A stretch of DNA of 64,000 nucleotides. Origin: Hyphomicrobiales bacterium (GTDB lineage Bacteria; Pseudomonadota; Alphaproteobacteria; Rhizobiales; Rhodobiaceae). The position numbers and the translations under genes were made by a program. Under the pieces are notes generated by a model. That model was not told where the DNA came from, did no database searches, and was given only the letters and a program-made list of their open reading frames with translations. The stretch lies in contig PKTR01000003.1 of the NCBI GenBank assembly GCA_002869065.1, positions 90,891-154,890 on the forward strand, in the 5' to 3' direction. Shown here one piece after another: positions 1-8,405 of this stretch. Each line of letters begins with the position of its first letter. Position 1 is the stretch's first letter.

Positions 1-1448
1 CTTGGAGATCGTGGCCCAACCGCAACTGAGATATACTTGATGAACCGCACCCGCGAGCTTAGCCGCTTGGAGATCGTGGGCCAACCGCAACGCAAAACCC
101 TGACGTAGATGCCCCTACCGAGCTTAGCCGCTTGGAGATCGTGGGCCAACCGCAACTGGTACCAACAAAAAACGATAATTTTTATGAGCTTAGCCGCTTG
201 GAGATCGTGGGCCAACCGCAACCGGCCAATGTGGCGACGGATGGCTCGCTAGAGCTTAGCCGCTTGGAGATCGTGGGCCAACCGCAACGGATCCGGCGCC
301 GCTGTCGGGTCCATCCAGAGCTTAGCCGCTTGGAGATCGTGGGCCAACCGCAACTGAGATATGCTTGATGAACCGCACCCGCGAGCTTAGCCGCTTGGAG
401 ATCGTGGGCCAACCGCAACCAGATCCGGCCGCGCCGCCAATACCGATGAAGCTTAGCCGCTTGGAGATCGTGGGCCAACCGCAACTGCGTTCAGGGGCGG
501 GTTTTCCACGTCACCAGCTTAGCCGCTTGGAGATCGTGGGCCAACCGCAACGCGCGGCAGCGTCGCGTCGCCGCCCTCCACAGCTTAGCCGCTTGGAGAT
601 CGTGGGCCAACCGCAACAGTTCTTCAAGGCGCGTGTTTTCAAAAACGAGCTTAGCCGCTTGGAGATCGTGGGCCAACCGCAACCGAGCGGCTGCAGATGA
701 TCCTTGCCGGAACAGCTTAGCCGCTTGGAGATCGTGGGCCAACCGCAACATCCCGCGCATGGGCGACAAGTTCGGCGTCAGCTTAGCCGCTTGGAGATCG
801 TGGGCCAACCGCAACCGCGTCGCGACGCTGGAGCCAAAGCCCGGCAGCTTAGCCGCTTGGAGATCGTGGGCCAACCGCAACGCCGGACGGGCGGAGGTGG
901 CACGCGGCTAAAGCTTAGCCGCTTGGAGATCGTGGGCCAACCGCAACAAGAGAGTTCCACTCGTGTTCCATCGCCCAAGCTTAGCCGCTTGGAGATCGTG
1001 GGCCAACCGCAACCGTAAATCCGCATCACCGTTTCGGCGTTGAGCTTAGCCGCTTGGAGATCGTGGGCCAACCGCAACGAATGCGGTCAGCTCGAAATCG
1101 GATCCGGCAGCTTAGCCGCTTGGAGATCGTGGGCCAACCGCAACGAGATAGCACCGGTTGAAAGTGTTCTTGGAGCTTAGCCGCTTGGAGATCGTGGGCC
1201 AACCGCAACGGATGCATTCGGGAACAGCAGAACCATTGAAGCTTAGCCGCTTGGAGATCGTGGGCCAACCGCAACATAGCGGGTGGCGCGTATGTCTTGC
1301 GCGGAAGCTTAGCCGCTTGGAGATCGTGGGCCAACCGCAACGACGAGTTCAAACGGCTCGGCTGGAAGCCGAGCTTAGCCGCTTGGAGTTCGTGGGCCAA
1401 CCGCAACCGACTGGACCCGGCGTTCGGAGAGCGTGGGCCAACCGCAAC
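1..1448. CRISPR. CRISPR array, probably type II-C by repeat form, truncated by the window start
   Basis: There are 21 complete 36-bp repeats (first at 56-91, last at 1372-1407). Each begins AGCTTAGCCG and ends CCAACCGCAAC. The array opens with the last 26 bp of another repeat (1-26, one mismatch) and closes with a decayed partial copy (about 1426-1448). The 21 full spacers are 29 or 30 bp. Read on the minus strand the repeat starts GTTGCGG and ends TAAGCT, the 36/30 layout and GTTG start known from type II-C arrays. The right end is the decayed one, with one mismatch in 1372-1407 and then a partial repeat, so the leader and any cas genes are more likely to the left, outside the window. No cas gene is visible here. 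The subtype rests on repeat form only. Confidence 0.95.
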
Positions 1449-1494
1449 AAAAATATCGAAAAACAGAGCTGCTGCCGGTTTCGAGGACACGCCG

Positions 1495-2490
1495 TCAATC
1501 TAGCTCAGCTTGTTCCTCGAACTCGATAGCGCTCATGTTGCCCAGTGTCGAGTAGCGTCGCCGGGGGGTGTGGAAGCGCTCAGTGAAATCGAACAACTCG
1601 GCCCCGGCATCATCCCTCGTCCTGTGGACTTTCCGAGCGGTGCATTCGGACTTGAGATACGAGAAGCAGTTCTCCATCACTGCATTGTCCCGGGCATTCG
1701 CCGACCGGCTCATCGAACAGGTGATGCGTGATCGGTCATCAGGCGCTGGAACTGTTCGTTCGTGTATTGACTGCCTTGGTTGCTGTGATGCAGCAGACGA
1801 TCCGGTCAGCATCTTCGCCAGATCGCCACGATGAGGGCGGCGGTCACGAGCTGGGCCGCCACCTCCGCTTTTGTAGCCCAACCAACAACACGTTTGGAGA
1901 ACAGGTCCATTACGGCAAAAACATAGAGCCATCCTTCAACGGTCCAGATGTAGGTGAAGTCGCCCCCCGCTTCTGGTTCGGCGCCGATGACTCGAAGGCG
2001 CTATCGAGCAGATTGTCCGACACTGCTGATCGCTCGCCGGCATCTTCGGCAACCCACGTCGCCGCGATCGAGCGCGCAACCCGTTCTGGCGCATGAGCCT
2101 CTCAACGCGATGCAGGCTGCAGGGCACACCCTCGGCTAGCACGTCGAGCCCGACGCGGAGAGCGCCATACGTTCGGTCGCTGCTCTTGCAGCTGCGATCG
2201 ATCGCTGTCACCAGAGCCTTCCTTACCGGGGACGAGCGCTGGGCTGCGGTTGAGCCAGGCATCGACCCCCGACCGGGACCTATCCGGCGCTTCGCAAAGT
2301 CGTGCCACTGGCCAGATGTTCCGGTGCTTCGCGACGAAAGCGAACTTCATACAGCTCCCCTCGCGAAGAAGGCTGCGACGTTTTCTAGGATGCCGTGCTC
2401 CGCCTTGAGCTTGGCGACCTCCTTGCGCAGCCGGTCGTTCTTGAGCTGTTCGGGCTTCGACTGCCCACGACCGGGAAACGCGTGCTGGTT
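1495..2490 (-). mobile_element. Degenerate IS3-family insertion sequence (orfA/orfB remnants)
   Basis: Minus-strand translation shows the C-terminal part of an IS3 OrfA (residues like SKPEQLKNDRLRKEVAKLKA, ending near 2347). An OrfB start overlaps it at 2350 (MKFAFVAKHRNIWPV). Further OrfB pieces lie at about 1936-2262 and 1495-1932, the last holding the DDE-type signature SMSRSANARDNAVMENCF followed by YLKSE. The OrfB pieces sit in different frames, so at least two frameshifts have inactivated it, and the N-terminal half of orfA is missing. The element lies directly between the decayed end of the CRISPR array and an isolated degenerate CRISPR repeat. The exact IS ends could not be recognised. 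Confidence 0.85.
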
Positions 2491-2492
2491 GG

Positions 2493-2528
2493 CGCTTAGC
2501 CGCGTGGAGATCGTGAACCAACCACAGC
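2493..2528. repeat. Isolated degenerate CRISPR repeat beyond the IS remnant
   Basis: This 36-bp stretch matches the array repeat at 30 of 36 positions. The mismatches fall at repeat positions 1, 12, 24, 25, 32 and 35. It lies about 1 kb from the end of the array, immediately upstream (minus-strand sense) of the truncated orfA. The simplest reading is a relic of the original array end, separated by the IS. A tracrRNA anti-repeat is a weaker alternative, because several mismatches would disrupt pairing and no terminator follows. Confidence 0.8.
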
Positions 2529-2576
2529 GCCCGCAAGCGTCGCGAGAGTGTCGAGAACGATCATTCACGGCGCCCC

Positions 2577-5039
2577 CTAGTCGGAAAGGCTACGCCGGAG
2601 CTGCACGCCGACATTTGCTTCTGCGCGCGATGCGGCGGCAGCCGCCTGACCGAGCGCGGTGTTCAACTGCCGGGCTTTCGAAATGGCGTTGTCGATCGAG
2701 GTGGTGTCCACCTTCGGGGTCGCCGTGATCCCGAGCGCCTGCTGCATCTCCGACCCGGCGCTCACAGCTTCCGACTTGGCGGTCTCGACGTCGGCCATAT
2801 CGACCGACGGCTTGGCGCTCGGCGCATTGGCGAGCATATGCCACATGCGCGGGGCATTCATGGCGCTGTAGCTGGACGTCGGCACGCCAACGAACGGATC
2901 GGACAGCACGCCCGGCTTGTTCATCGGGACCGGCGCCTTGCCGTACATGGCGTTGCCGAAATGCAGCCGCTCCAACCGATCGTACGCAGCGCGCCGCGCC
3001 GCCCGGCCGAACTCCTGGCCCACATACGCCTCGGAAAGCCGCCGCTGCATCTCCGGATCCGTCCGGTACATGTGCAGCTTCTGATCGAGCCCTTCGCGCG
3101 CACGTGCGGGCGCCATGCCGTCGGCGATACGCTGCGCCGCTTCCCGGAAGAAATCCTCCTCGACCGGGTTGCGCGGCGTCTTGCCGAACTGCGCGAGGTA
3201 ACCCCGCGGATCGTGCCACGCCTGGCTCTTCTTCTCCTGCGAAGATGCATACCCCGCCGCCGTAAGGGCCACTGGCAGCGACAAGCGCGCCGCGACCAAT
3301 GCCGTGCTCTTCCCGATCGATGCCCAACCGCCGCCAGCTTTGGTGGCTTTCCCTGCAGCACCGCCTGCAACACCGCCGTCTACGACGCCGGAGCCGCCAA
3401 GGGCAACCGCCGCGCGGGTCAGCGCCGCCGCGGAGCCATCAAGCGCCAGTGCCGACGACTTCAGGCCGAAGGCATCCGCCGCTTTCCCGACAGCCCATTT
3501 GCCCCCCTTCCACGTGCCGTAACCGGCCGCGCCGATCCCGAGCGAAGTGAGCAGGGGGTTTTCCTGCGCGACGGAAGCCAAGCTGTTGATGCCGTCGGCC
3601 AGCTTGTTCAGCCCGGCTGCGATCCCGTCGATTGGCACCAGTGATGCCGATAGGTTGGAAAGCGCCCCCTTGAACCCGCCCCACGCCACGAACGGATCGT
3701 TGAAGCGCGCCTTGTCGGCGGCGTCGGTTCCCATGGCTGATTCCATCAAACTCAGCCATCGCGCGATCTGTTCTCGCTGGGTGACGATACGGGTGAGGAA
3801 CGCCGTGGCATTGGTGTTGCCAGAAAGCTTGCCGACGGCCGCGGCGACCGCTGTGTCGTTGCTCAGGTCGACGCCGTCTTTCTTCAGCGCCGGGATCAGG
3901 TATTTCAACACCCACTGATCAGGGTTCGCGCCGAACATCTCCTTGTCGACGAGCCCATGTTCGCCACGGATGCCTATGCGGTTCCGTTCCGCCAAGTAGC
4001 GCTTGCCGCCGGCAGAGCCGACCGCTTCAAGCACGAACGCTTTGAACGCCATGGCCAGTGCATTGCCTGCCGTATCTGGCCCCATGTCCTGCATGTAGAC
4101 GGACGCACGGGCGAGAAAATCGGGTGAAAGCGCCGGGCCAGCGACCTTTGTTCGCCGCGCAAAGGGGAAGAACGCCCCTGCATCGAAATCGGGATCGACT
4201 TGCGCCGCTTTTGTTGCCGCCTCGATCAACCCCGTAACCTGATCGATCCCAAGCTGGCCTCCCTTGTTCAGACCGAGGTTATCGAGGCCACGCAGCAGCC
4301 CGACGAGCTGGGAGACCGCAGCCTCAGCGCCTTTGGCGCTCTGAAGCGCGACAAACGACTGCACCATCTTTTCGAGGACGGCGTTTGTCCGTTCAGCATC
4401 ACCCATGAGGGTGTATGCATTGCGAGCCATTTCCATCGCAGCGGTTACCGGAACCGACGGGTAACGGATCGACAGGGCTTCCGCCTGATCGAAAATCTTG
4501 TCTTGCGCTCGCGATGGAATGTTGGCCGTCTGCTGCCGGAAAATCTCGCGGCGGCGTTCCGAACTGGCAGTCAACGCCTCACGTCCAAGCATCCCGCCGA
4601 AGTACGGCAGCGTATAGGTCCCGGCCATGACGAGTGCCGGTTTCAGATAGTCCCGCATGCGCATGCCGTGCGACTTGGCGCGTTTCTCGATTGCGCCCAG
4701 CTGCTGCGAGAACCCGACACGGGCTTGAGCAAGGTGCGAAAGCGTCTGCGTTTTCCAGTTGGAAATCTCGGACTTGGCAAGCGCGCCCTTAAGGTTCCGC
4801 TGCTTGATCGAGTCATGCATCGCGATCCAGGAGTTCTGAACCGCGGCCATATCCTGTCCAGCCAATTTAAGCTTGTCGAGATTGCGCTGAAAGCCAACGC
4901 CCCACGAAACCGCACCGGTGGTGCCCAGGCGCTTTGCAGCGGCCTCCACCTGCTGCATCGTGGTCATGACCTTCCTGGCTTCGCCGTGCCCCTCCGACCG
5001 GAGCCGAAGAATAAGTTGACCGATAAGCGTCCGCGCCAT
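2577..5039 (-). CDS. Phage tail tape-measure-like protein (orphan)
   Basis: The 820-residue protein has the look of a TP901-type tail tape measure. Its N-terminal helical part (MARTLIGQLILRLRSEG...) is followed by a core around residues 150-420 rich in Ala, Gly and hydrophobic helices with segments like AMEMARNAYTLMGD and VSQLVGLLRGLDNLG. Then come glycine-rich hydrophobic stretches near 500-600 and a C-terminal helical region. The ATG at 5039 is preferred over a TTG 33 bp further upstream; GGTGGAG lies just before the ATG. Tape measures set tail length and span the tail tube. No other tail, capsid or lysis gene is adjacent, so this is a prophage relic or a captured gene. The family call is by overall pattern. 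Confidence 0.65.
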   Translation of the reverse strand: MARTLIGQLILRLRSEGHGEARKVMTTMQQVEAAAKRLGTTGAVSWGVGFQRNLDKLKLAGQDMAAVQNSWIAMHDSIKQRNLKGALAKSEISNWKTQTLSHLAQARVGFSQQLGAIEKRAKSHGMRMRDYLKPALVMAGTYTLPYFGGMLGREALTASSERRREIFRQQTANIPSRAQDKIFDQAEALSIRYPSVPVTAAMEMARNAYTLMGDAERTNAVLEKMVQSFVALQSAKGAEAAVSQLVGLLRGLDNLGLNKGGQLGIDQVTGLIEAATKAAQVDPDFDAGAFFPFARRTKVAGPALSPDFLARASVYMQDMGPDTAGNALAMAFKAFVLEAVGSAGGKRYLAERNRIGIRGEHGLVDKEMFGANPDQWVLKYLIPALKKDGVDLSNDTAVAAAVGKLSGNTNATAFLTRIVTQREQIARWLSLMESAMGTDAADKARFNDPFVAWGGFKGALSNLSASLVPIDGIAAGLNKLADGINSLASVAQENPLLTSLGIGAAGYGTWKGGKWAVGKAADAFGLKSSALALDGSAAALTRAAVALGGSGVVDGGVAGGAAGKATKAGGGWASIGKSTALVAARLSLPVALTAAGYASSQEKKSQAWHDPRGYLAQFGKTPRNPVEEDFFREAAQRIADGMAPARAREGLDQKLHMYRTDPEMQRRLSEAYVGQEFGRAARRAAYDRLERLHFGNAMYGKAPVPMNKPGVLSDPFVGVPTSSYSAMNAPRMWHMLANAPSAKPSVDMADVETAKSEAVSAGSEMQQALGITATPKVDTTSIDNAISKARQLNTALGQAAAAASRAEANVGVQLRRSLSD

Positions 5040-5160
5040 AACTCCACCACAAAACAAAAACTGCAGCGGCAATTGTACCTTTGTGTTTTACTTTCCCGCA
5101 AACAGCGCCACCGAAAGCAGTCTCACCTAATGAAATCCGATTAACTAGCTTTAACAACGT

Positions 5161-5187
5161 TCAATAGTTGCGCACGCGCAACATTGA
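5161..5187. promoter_or_regulatory. Operator-like hyphenated palindrome upstream of the tape-measure-like gene
   Basis: TCAAT-A-GTTGCG, a CACG spacer and CGCAAC-ATTGA form two 11-bp arms with one extra A on the left. It lies about 120 bp upstream of the tape-measure-like start in an AT-rich non-coding stretch (5040-5555). The form fits a dimeric repressor operator, but no regulator gene is nearby. The rest of that stretch shows no gene. Confidence 0.4.
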
Positions 5188-5450
5188 TGATTTTTTTGAA
5201 ACGAAATCGCCAAGGGTATTAGGGCACAAGAATCTGCAGGTCAAATAAACCCGCAGACCGACTGCTTTTTTCCGCAACAAACAAAACACGACGAACCGTC
5301 GACGTTTTCGTTGAAGTGAACTCAGCAGCAAGCGGCGCCCCGATTTTGCAGCGGCGGCGGATCAAGCCAACGCGTGGCGTTGCCTACCCGGCAATTCCAC
5401 CGTAAACGCTCGTCAGGCTCCGACCGATCGGCAGAGCGAAGGTCATTAAC

Positions 5451-5468
5451 TGTGCCCTTTTTGTGCCC
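5451..5468. repeat. TGTGCCC pair at 11-bp period, possible old integrase arm sites
   Basis: TGTGCCC occurs at 5451-5457 and 5462-5468, exactly 11 bp apart. The copies lie about 88 bp to the left of the tRNA fragment at 5556. The arrangement mimics the 11-bp-spaced GTGCTACC pairs inside the neighbouring island. They could be arm-type sites of an earlier element integrated at the same tRNA. This is inference from spacing only. Confidence 0.3.
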
Positions 5469-5555
5469 AAACGCGAAGATCGGAACACCTCTTGGACGCC
5501 GGAGAAAGGCCCGCAGCAACGGTTTTTACTAAACGAATTCAATAGATTAATAAAA

Positions 5556-5604
5556 TGGTGCCGGCAGCAGGATTCGAACCCGCGACCCCCTGATTACAAA
5601 TCAG
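5556..5604 (-). repeat. Left attachment site (tRNA-Thr 3' fragment)
   Basis: This is identical over 49 bp to the 3' part of the tRNA-Thr gene at 10468-10516, including CCA, the T arm and the 3' side of the anticodon stem-loop. Identity stops at 5605, where the anticodon stem would continue. The D arm and acceptor 5' strand are absent, so this is an att duplicate and not a tRNA gene. Confidence 0.9.
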
Positions 5605-5718
5605 TCTGGAATCAATTTCCGGCAAAGGCGCCTAAACTCCGGGAAGCATTTTTTCTTTTTAATTTCTGTTTGTTATCGCTCCATCCGATTCCGATGAGCT
5701 TCCCTGTTTGCCGTTCCG

Positions 5719-5758
5719 GTGCTACCGTGGTGCTACCGGAGACTTAACGCGGTAGCAC
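5719..5758. promoter_or_regulatory. Putative integrase arm-type sites, left end
   Basis: GTGCTACC occurs at 5719-5726 and 5730-5737 (11-bp period), with an inverted copy GGTAGCAC at 5751-5758. They lie between the left att copy and the integrase start at 5764. The same pair with the same period occurs at the other end of the island (10401-10419). The integrase has an N-terminal arm-binding domain, so these are good candidates for arm sites. Their position right before int also suggests autoregulation. Confidence 0.6.
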
Positions 5759-5763
5759 ACACA

Positions 5764-6975
5764 ATGCCGAAACTCACCAAACGAACCGTGGACGCGGCAA
5801 AGGCAAGCGATGCCGAATTTATCGTGTGGGATGACGAAATTCCCGGGTTCGGCTTGCGTGTATATCCGAGTGGGCGGAAAGCCTTCATCTTTCAATACCG
5901 TACCTCGGGCGGCCGGCGCGGCCGGGTTCGCAAGGTGACCATCGGAACGTATGGCGCCCTCACGCCAGACCATGCGAGACAGCAGGCAAAAGAGTTATCC
6001 GCCAACGCCGCGCGGGGTGACGATCCCGCAGCAGCCAAACGCGAACAGCGCGAAGCACCGCGCATGTCAGACCTTTTTGTCCGCTACCTCTCAGAACATG
6101 CCACCGTCTACAAGAAGGCCTCATCAGTCACGGAAGACGCTCGCCTCATAAAGCTGCACTTGTTACCTGCGTTCTCTACGCGACGTGTTCGCGACGTTTC
6201 CCGTGATGAAATCATCAAACTTCATCGGTCTCTTCACGCCACCCCCTACGTCGCAAACCGATGCGTCGCGCTTCTTTCGAAAGCCTTCAATCTCGCTGAG
6301 CTTTGGGGCTGGCGAGCCGATGGTTCGAACCCTTGCAGGCATGTCAGGAAATACCGGGAAGTTGCCCGCGAACGGGTTCTCTCTCCAGATGAAATTGAGC
6401 GGCTTGGACGCGCCCTCGCCCAAAGCGAAAAAGACGGAGCTAATCCCCACGCCATCTTGGCAATTCGCATCGCGGCCCTAACGGGATGGCGCATTGGCGA
6501 AGTGCGAAATCTGACATGGGAGCAAGTCGATTTCGAACAACGGGTGGCCCATTTGGTCGACACCAAGACCGGAGACCGAACCGCACCGCTCAGCGCTGCG
6601 GCATTGGAGTTTCTAGCAAACTCGCCCCGTATGGGATCCCACGTCATCCCGGGACGCAGCGGCGACAATCCGCTCGACTATAAGGCAATCTTAAAAGTTT
6701 GGCGGCGCGCCTGCGAGACCGCAGGGCTGAAAAACACGCGACTCCACGACTTAAGACACACAGCCGCGACGATGGCAGCCTCATTCGGCGCCAATGCGCT
6801 TTTGGTGCGCGACTTACTCGGACATCGCACGCTCGCAATGTCCAATCGCTACGTCAGCCGAATGATTGACCCAGTCCGCGACCTTTCCGACCGCGTAGCC
6901 TCATCAATTGACAGAACAATGAGAGGCGCGGGCACAGCCGACGTAGTGCCGCTGGACAAGGCGGGGAGGCATTGA
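5764..6975 (+). CDS. Tyrosine recombinase/integrase of the island
   Basis: This 403-residue site-specific integrase has an N-terminal DUF4102-type arm-DNA-binding domain (about 5-90, with FGLRVYPSGRKAFIFQYR), a SAM-like core-binding domain (about 100-200) and a C-terminal catalytic domain. The catalytic residues are visible: R243 (TGWRIGEV), H328 and R331 (HDLRHT), H354 (LLGHRTL) and Y363 (NRYVS). It should cut and join the 49-bp tRNA-Thr core. ATG 5764 starts the conserved MPKLTKRTVDAAK; a longer reading from 5719 is not needed. No good Shine-Dalgarno precedes it, and the GTGCTACC repeats abut the start. The downstream gene begins 1 nt after its stop. Confidence 0.95.
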   Translation: MPKLTKRTVDAAKASDAEFIVWDDEIPGFGLRVYPSGRKAFIFQYRTSGGRRGRVRKVTIGTYGALTPDHARQQAKELSANAARGDDPAAAKREQREAPRMSDLFVRYLSEHATVYKKASSVTEDARLIKLHLLPAFSTRRVRDVSRDEIIKLHRSLHATPYVANRCVALLSKAFNLAELWGWRADGSNPCRHVRKYREVARERVLSPDEIERLGRALAQSEKDGANPHAILAIRIAALTGWRIGEVRNLTWEQVDFEQRVAHLVDTKTGDRTAPLSAAALEFLANSPRMGSHVIPGRSGDNPLDYKAILKVWRRACETAGLKNTRLHDLRHTAATMAASFGANALLVRDLLGHRTLAMSNRYVSRMIDPVRDLSDRVASSIDRTMRGAGTADVVPLDKAGRH

Positions 6976-6976
6976 C

Positions 6977-7807
6977 ATGGGAACGGAAGAGAACCCTTAC
7001 ACGCCCAAGCCAAGCACTATCTCCTACCTTGACCCAAAGACGGGCAAAAAATGTCGGAAATTGAACGAAGGCGCGGAAGATATTGTCTCATCCATCTGTA
7101 ATGCCGTCGGTGAGAGAAACATACCTGCCAACTTGGATTATGTTGCGCTATGGGATGCCCTCGACGGCTTAGAGATACGTCAAACGTTGCTGGAGAAGAC
7201 CGGAAACACCTCATATTATCGCCGACAATACAAGAGCATAGAAACAATTACGAAGAAGGCCGAAGGCCTCATGGAAGCCCTTCGCAGGGACGACGCAATT
7301 GATGCGGTCGAAGTCCTGAGCGAGTGCCTGCCGCCCTTTTCTGGGTTCCAGTGGCCCAAAACCATCGGCAGCGAACCTCTCCCCACCGATGATGACGGGC
7401 GCCCATCATCCGACGAACTCGCACACCGGACTCGCGTCCGCCCATCCGGGGAGCCGGACATTTGCGCGTCAATGACTGAGCTGATTACCGCGCTTGACCG
7501 GCTCGTCGACTACGGAAACGAAAGGTTGAAACAGATTGACCGGGAAGGCTGGACGAAGACGCCACTTCTTGACGCCGATGGCTCATCCACCCGGGAAATG
7601 GTCTGGCACCTCGCGCGCATTTACGAGAAGCATTTCGAAAGAGATGCTGGGACCTCGACCGTCGTAGACGGAAGCGAAGAACGCGGCGGACCATTTGTGA
7701 GGTTCATCCAGCGAGTATTCAAGGCATTCGAACTTACTCAAAGCCGAGACTTCCCAGCGGGAGAGACGGTAAGAAAGGCCTTGCTCAATCGGCCTGCAAG
7801 GACCTAA
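6977..7807 (+). CDS. Integrase-coupled hypothetical protein
   Basis: This 276-residue soluble protein of unknown function begins 1 nt after the integrase stop, with GGGGAGG as ribosome site inside the end of int, so the two are probably translated together. I see no signal peptide or membrane segment. The N-terminal half is helical and charged. The middle (about 125-160) is Pro/Asp-rich and looks like a linker. The C-terminal part (about 165-276) is helical with MVWHLARIYEKHFER and FVRFIQRVFKAFE. Proteins with similar C-terminal parts sit beside integrases in other alphaproteobacterial elements (recollection, not checked). An accessory role in excision, or cargo, are both possible. Confidence 0.7.
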   Translation: MGTEENPYTPKPSTISYLDPKTGKKCRKLNEGAEDIVSSICNAVGERNIPANLDYVALWDALDGLEIRQTLLEKTGNTSYYRRQYKSIETITKKAEGLMEALRRDDAIDAVEVLSECLPPFSGFQWPKTIGSEPLPTDDDGRPSSDELAHRTRVRPSGEPDICASMTELITALDRLVDYGNERLKQIDREGWTKTPLLDADGSSTREMVWHLARIYEKHFERDAGTSTVVDGSEERGGPFVRFIQRVFKAFELTQSRDFPAGETVRKALLNRPART

Positions 7808-7958
7808 CACGAAGGCGCTTCGGGCACCGGGGTATAAATCGAGCGCACTTTTTTCTTTTTGTACCCCGCCAACGCGGCGGCACCTTGAGTCATCATGCTC
7901 CGAGACGGACAGCAGCGCGCTGACCTCGTCACCAACGTCTCATTACAAGGACCATGAA

Positions 7959-8156
7959 ATGACGAATGAACTTCTCAATCCCTCCGCAGCCGCAGAGTAC
8001 CTCGGCTCGACGCAATCAACGCTTTCGAAATGGCGCATGTCCGGCTCCGGCCCGGCATACATCAAGGTCGGCCATCAGGTGCGGTATGCCCGAACTGACC
8101 TTGAGGCGTGGGTAGCATCCTGCCGTCGCGAGTCGACCTCGCATAACGCGGCGTAG
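7959..8156 (+). CDS. Small helix-turn-helix protein (excisionase/AlpA-like)
   Basis: The 65-residue protein has a MerR-type winged helix-turn-helix of the HTH_17 kind: LLNPSAAAEYLGSTQSTLSKWRMSGSGPAY, followed by a wing ending VRYARTDLEAWV. Such proteins act as recombination directionality factors or as repressors of integrative elements. An AAGGACC site lies upstream of the ATG. It is separated from the integrase operon by about 150 bp and may have its own promoter there. The role is by family and context. Confidence 0.75.
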   Translation: MTNELLNPSAAAEYLGSTQSTLSKWRMSGSGPAYIKVGHQVRYARTDLEAWVASCRRESTSHNAA

Positions 8157-8213
8157 CCCGAACAAAAAAGAGGCCGGCCGCGCGACGCAGACCGGCTAAA
8201 GGAAAATAATCAC

Positions 8214-8405
8214 ATGAAAATGTATCACAGGCGCCCTTCGCGGCGCAACGGCGGAGCTTTGCCTTTGTTCGAATGGGCAGAGCTTCATCACCCCTCAGTT
8301 CCCCTGACGCAAGCCGGTTCCCGGATCGCTACGCGTTGGCGCGTGTCGCCGTCGCTGGCAAACCGCATGGCCGAACTGGCGTTTGGCACGGAGGCCCAGC
8401 GATGA
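8214..8405 (+). CDS. Small hypothetical island protein
   Basis: The 63-residue basic protein contains LPLFEWAELHHP and RVSPSLANRMAELAFG, the latter resembling a short DNA-recognition helix. AAAGGAAAATAATCAC precedes the ATG, giving a plausible ribosome site. Its stop overlaps the next gene's start in an ATGA arrangement, so it belongs to the same operon. It shows no recognisable domain. Similar small proteins occur in alphaproteobacterial integrated elements (recollection). Confidence 0.6.
   Translation: MKMYHRRPSRRNGGALPLFEWAELHHPSVPLTQAGSRIATRWRVSPSLANRMAELAFGTEAQR

Noticed and set aside
132-1529. Several open frames reading through the CRISPR repeats on both strands
   Set aside because: They repeat the peptide LSRLEIVGQPQ or its antisense forms once per CRISPR unit; this is an artefact of 36-bp repeats without stops.
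2493-2576. The degenerate repeat as the anti-repeat of a tracrRNA
   Set aside because: Several mismatches would break pairing with the crRNA repeat, no stem-loops of tracrRNA type or T-run follow in plus sense, and a decayed array repeat explains it better.
5556-5604. A second tRNA-Thr gene
   Set aside because: Only the 3' 49 nt are present; the D arm and 5' acceptor strand are missing, as expected for an attachment-site duplicate.
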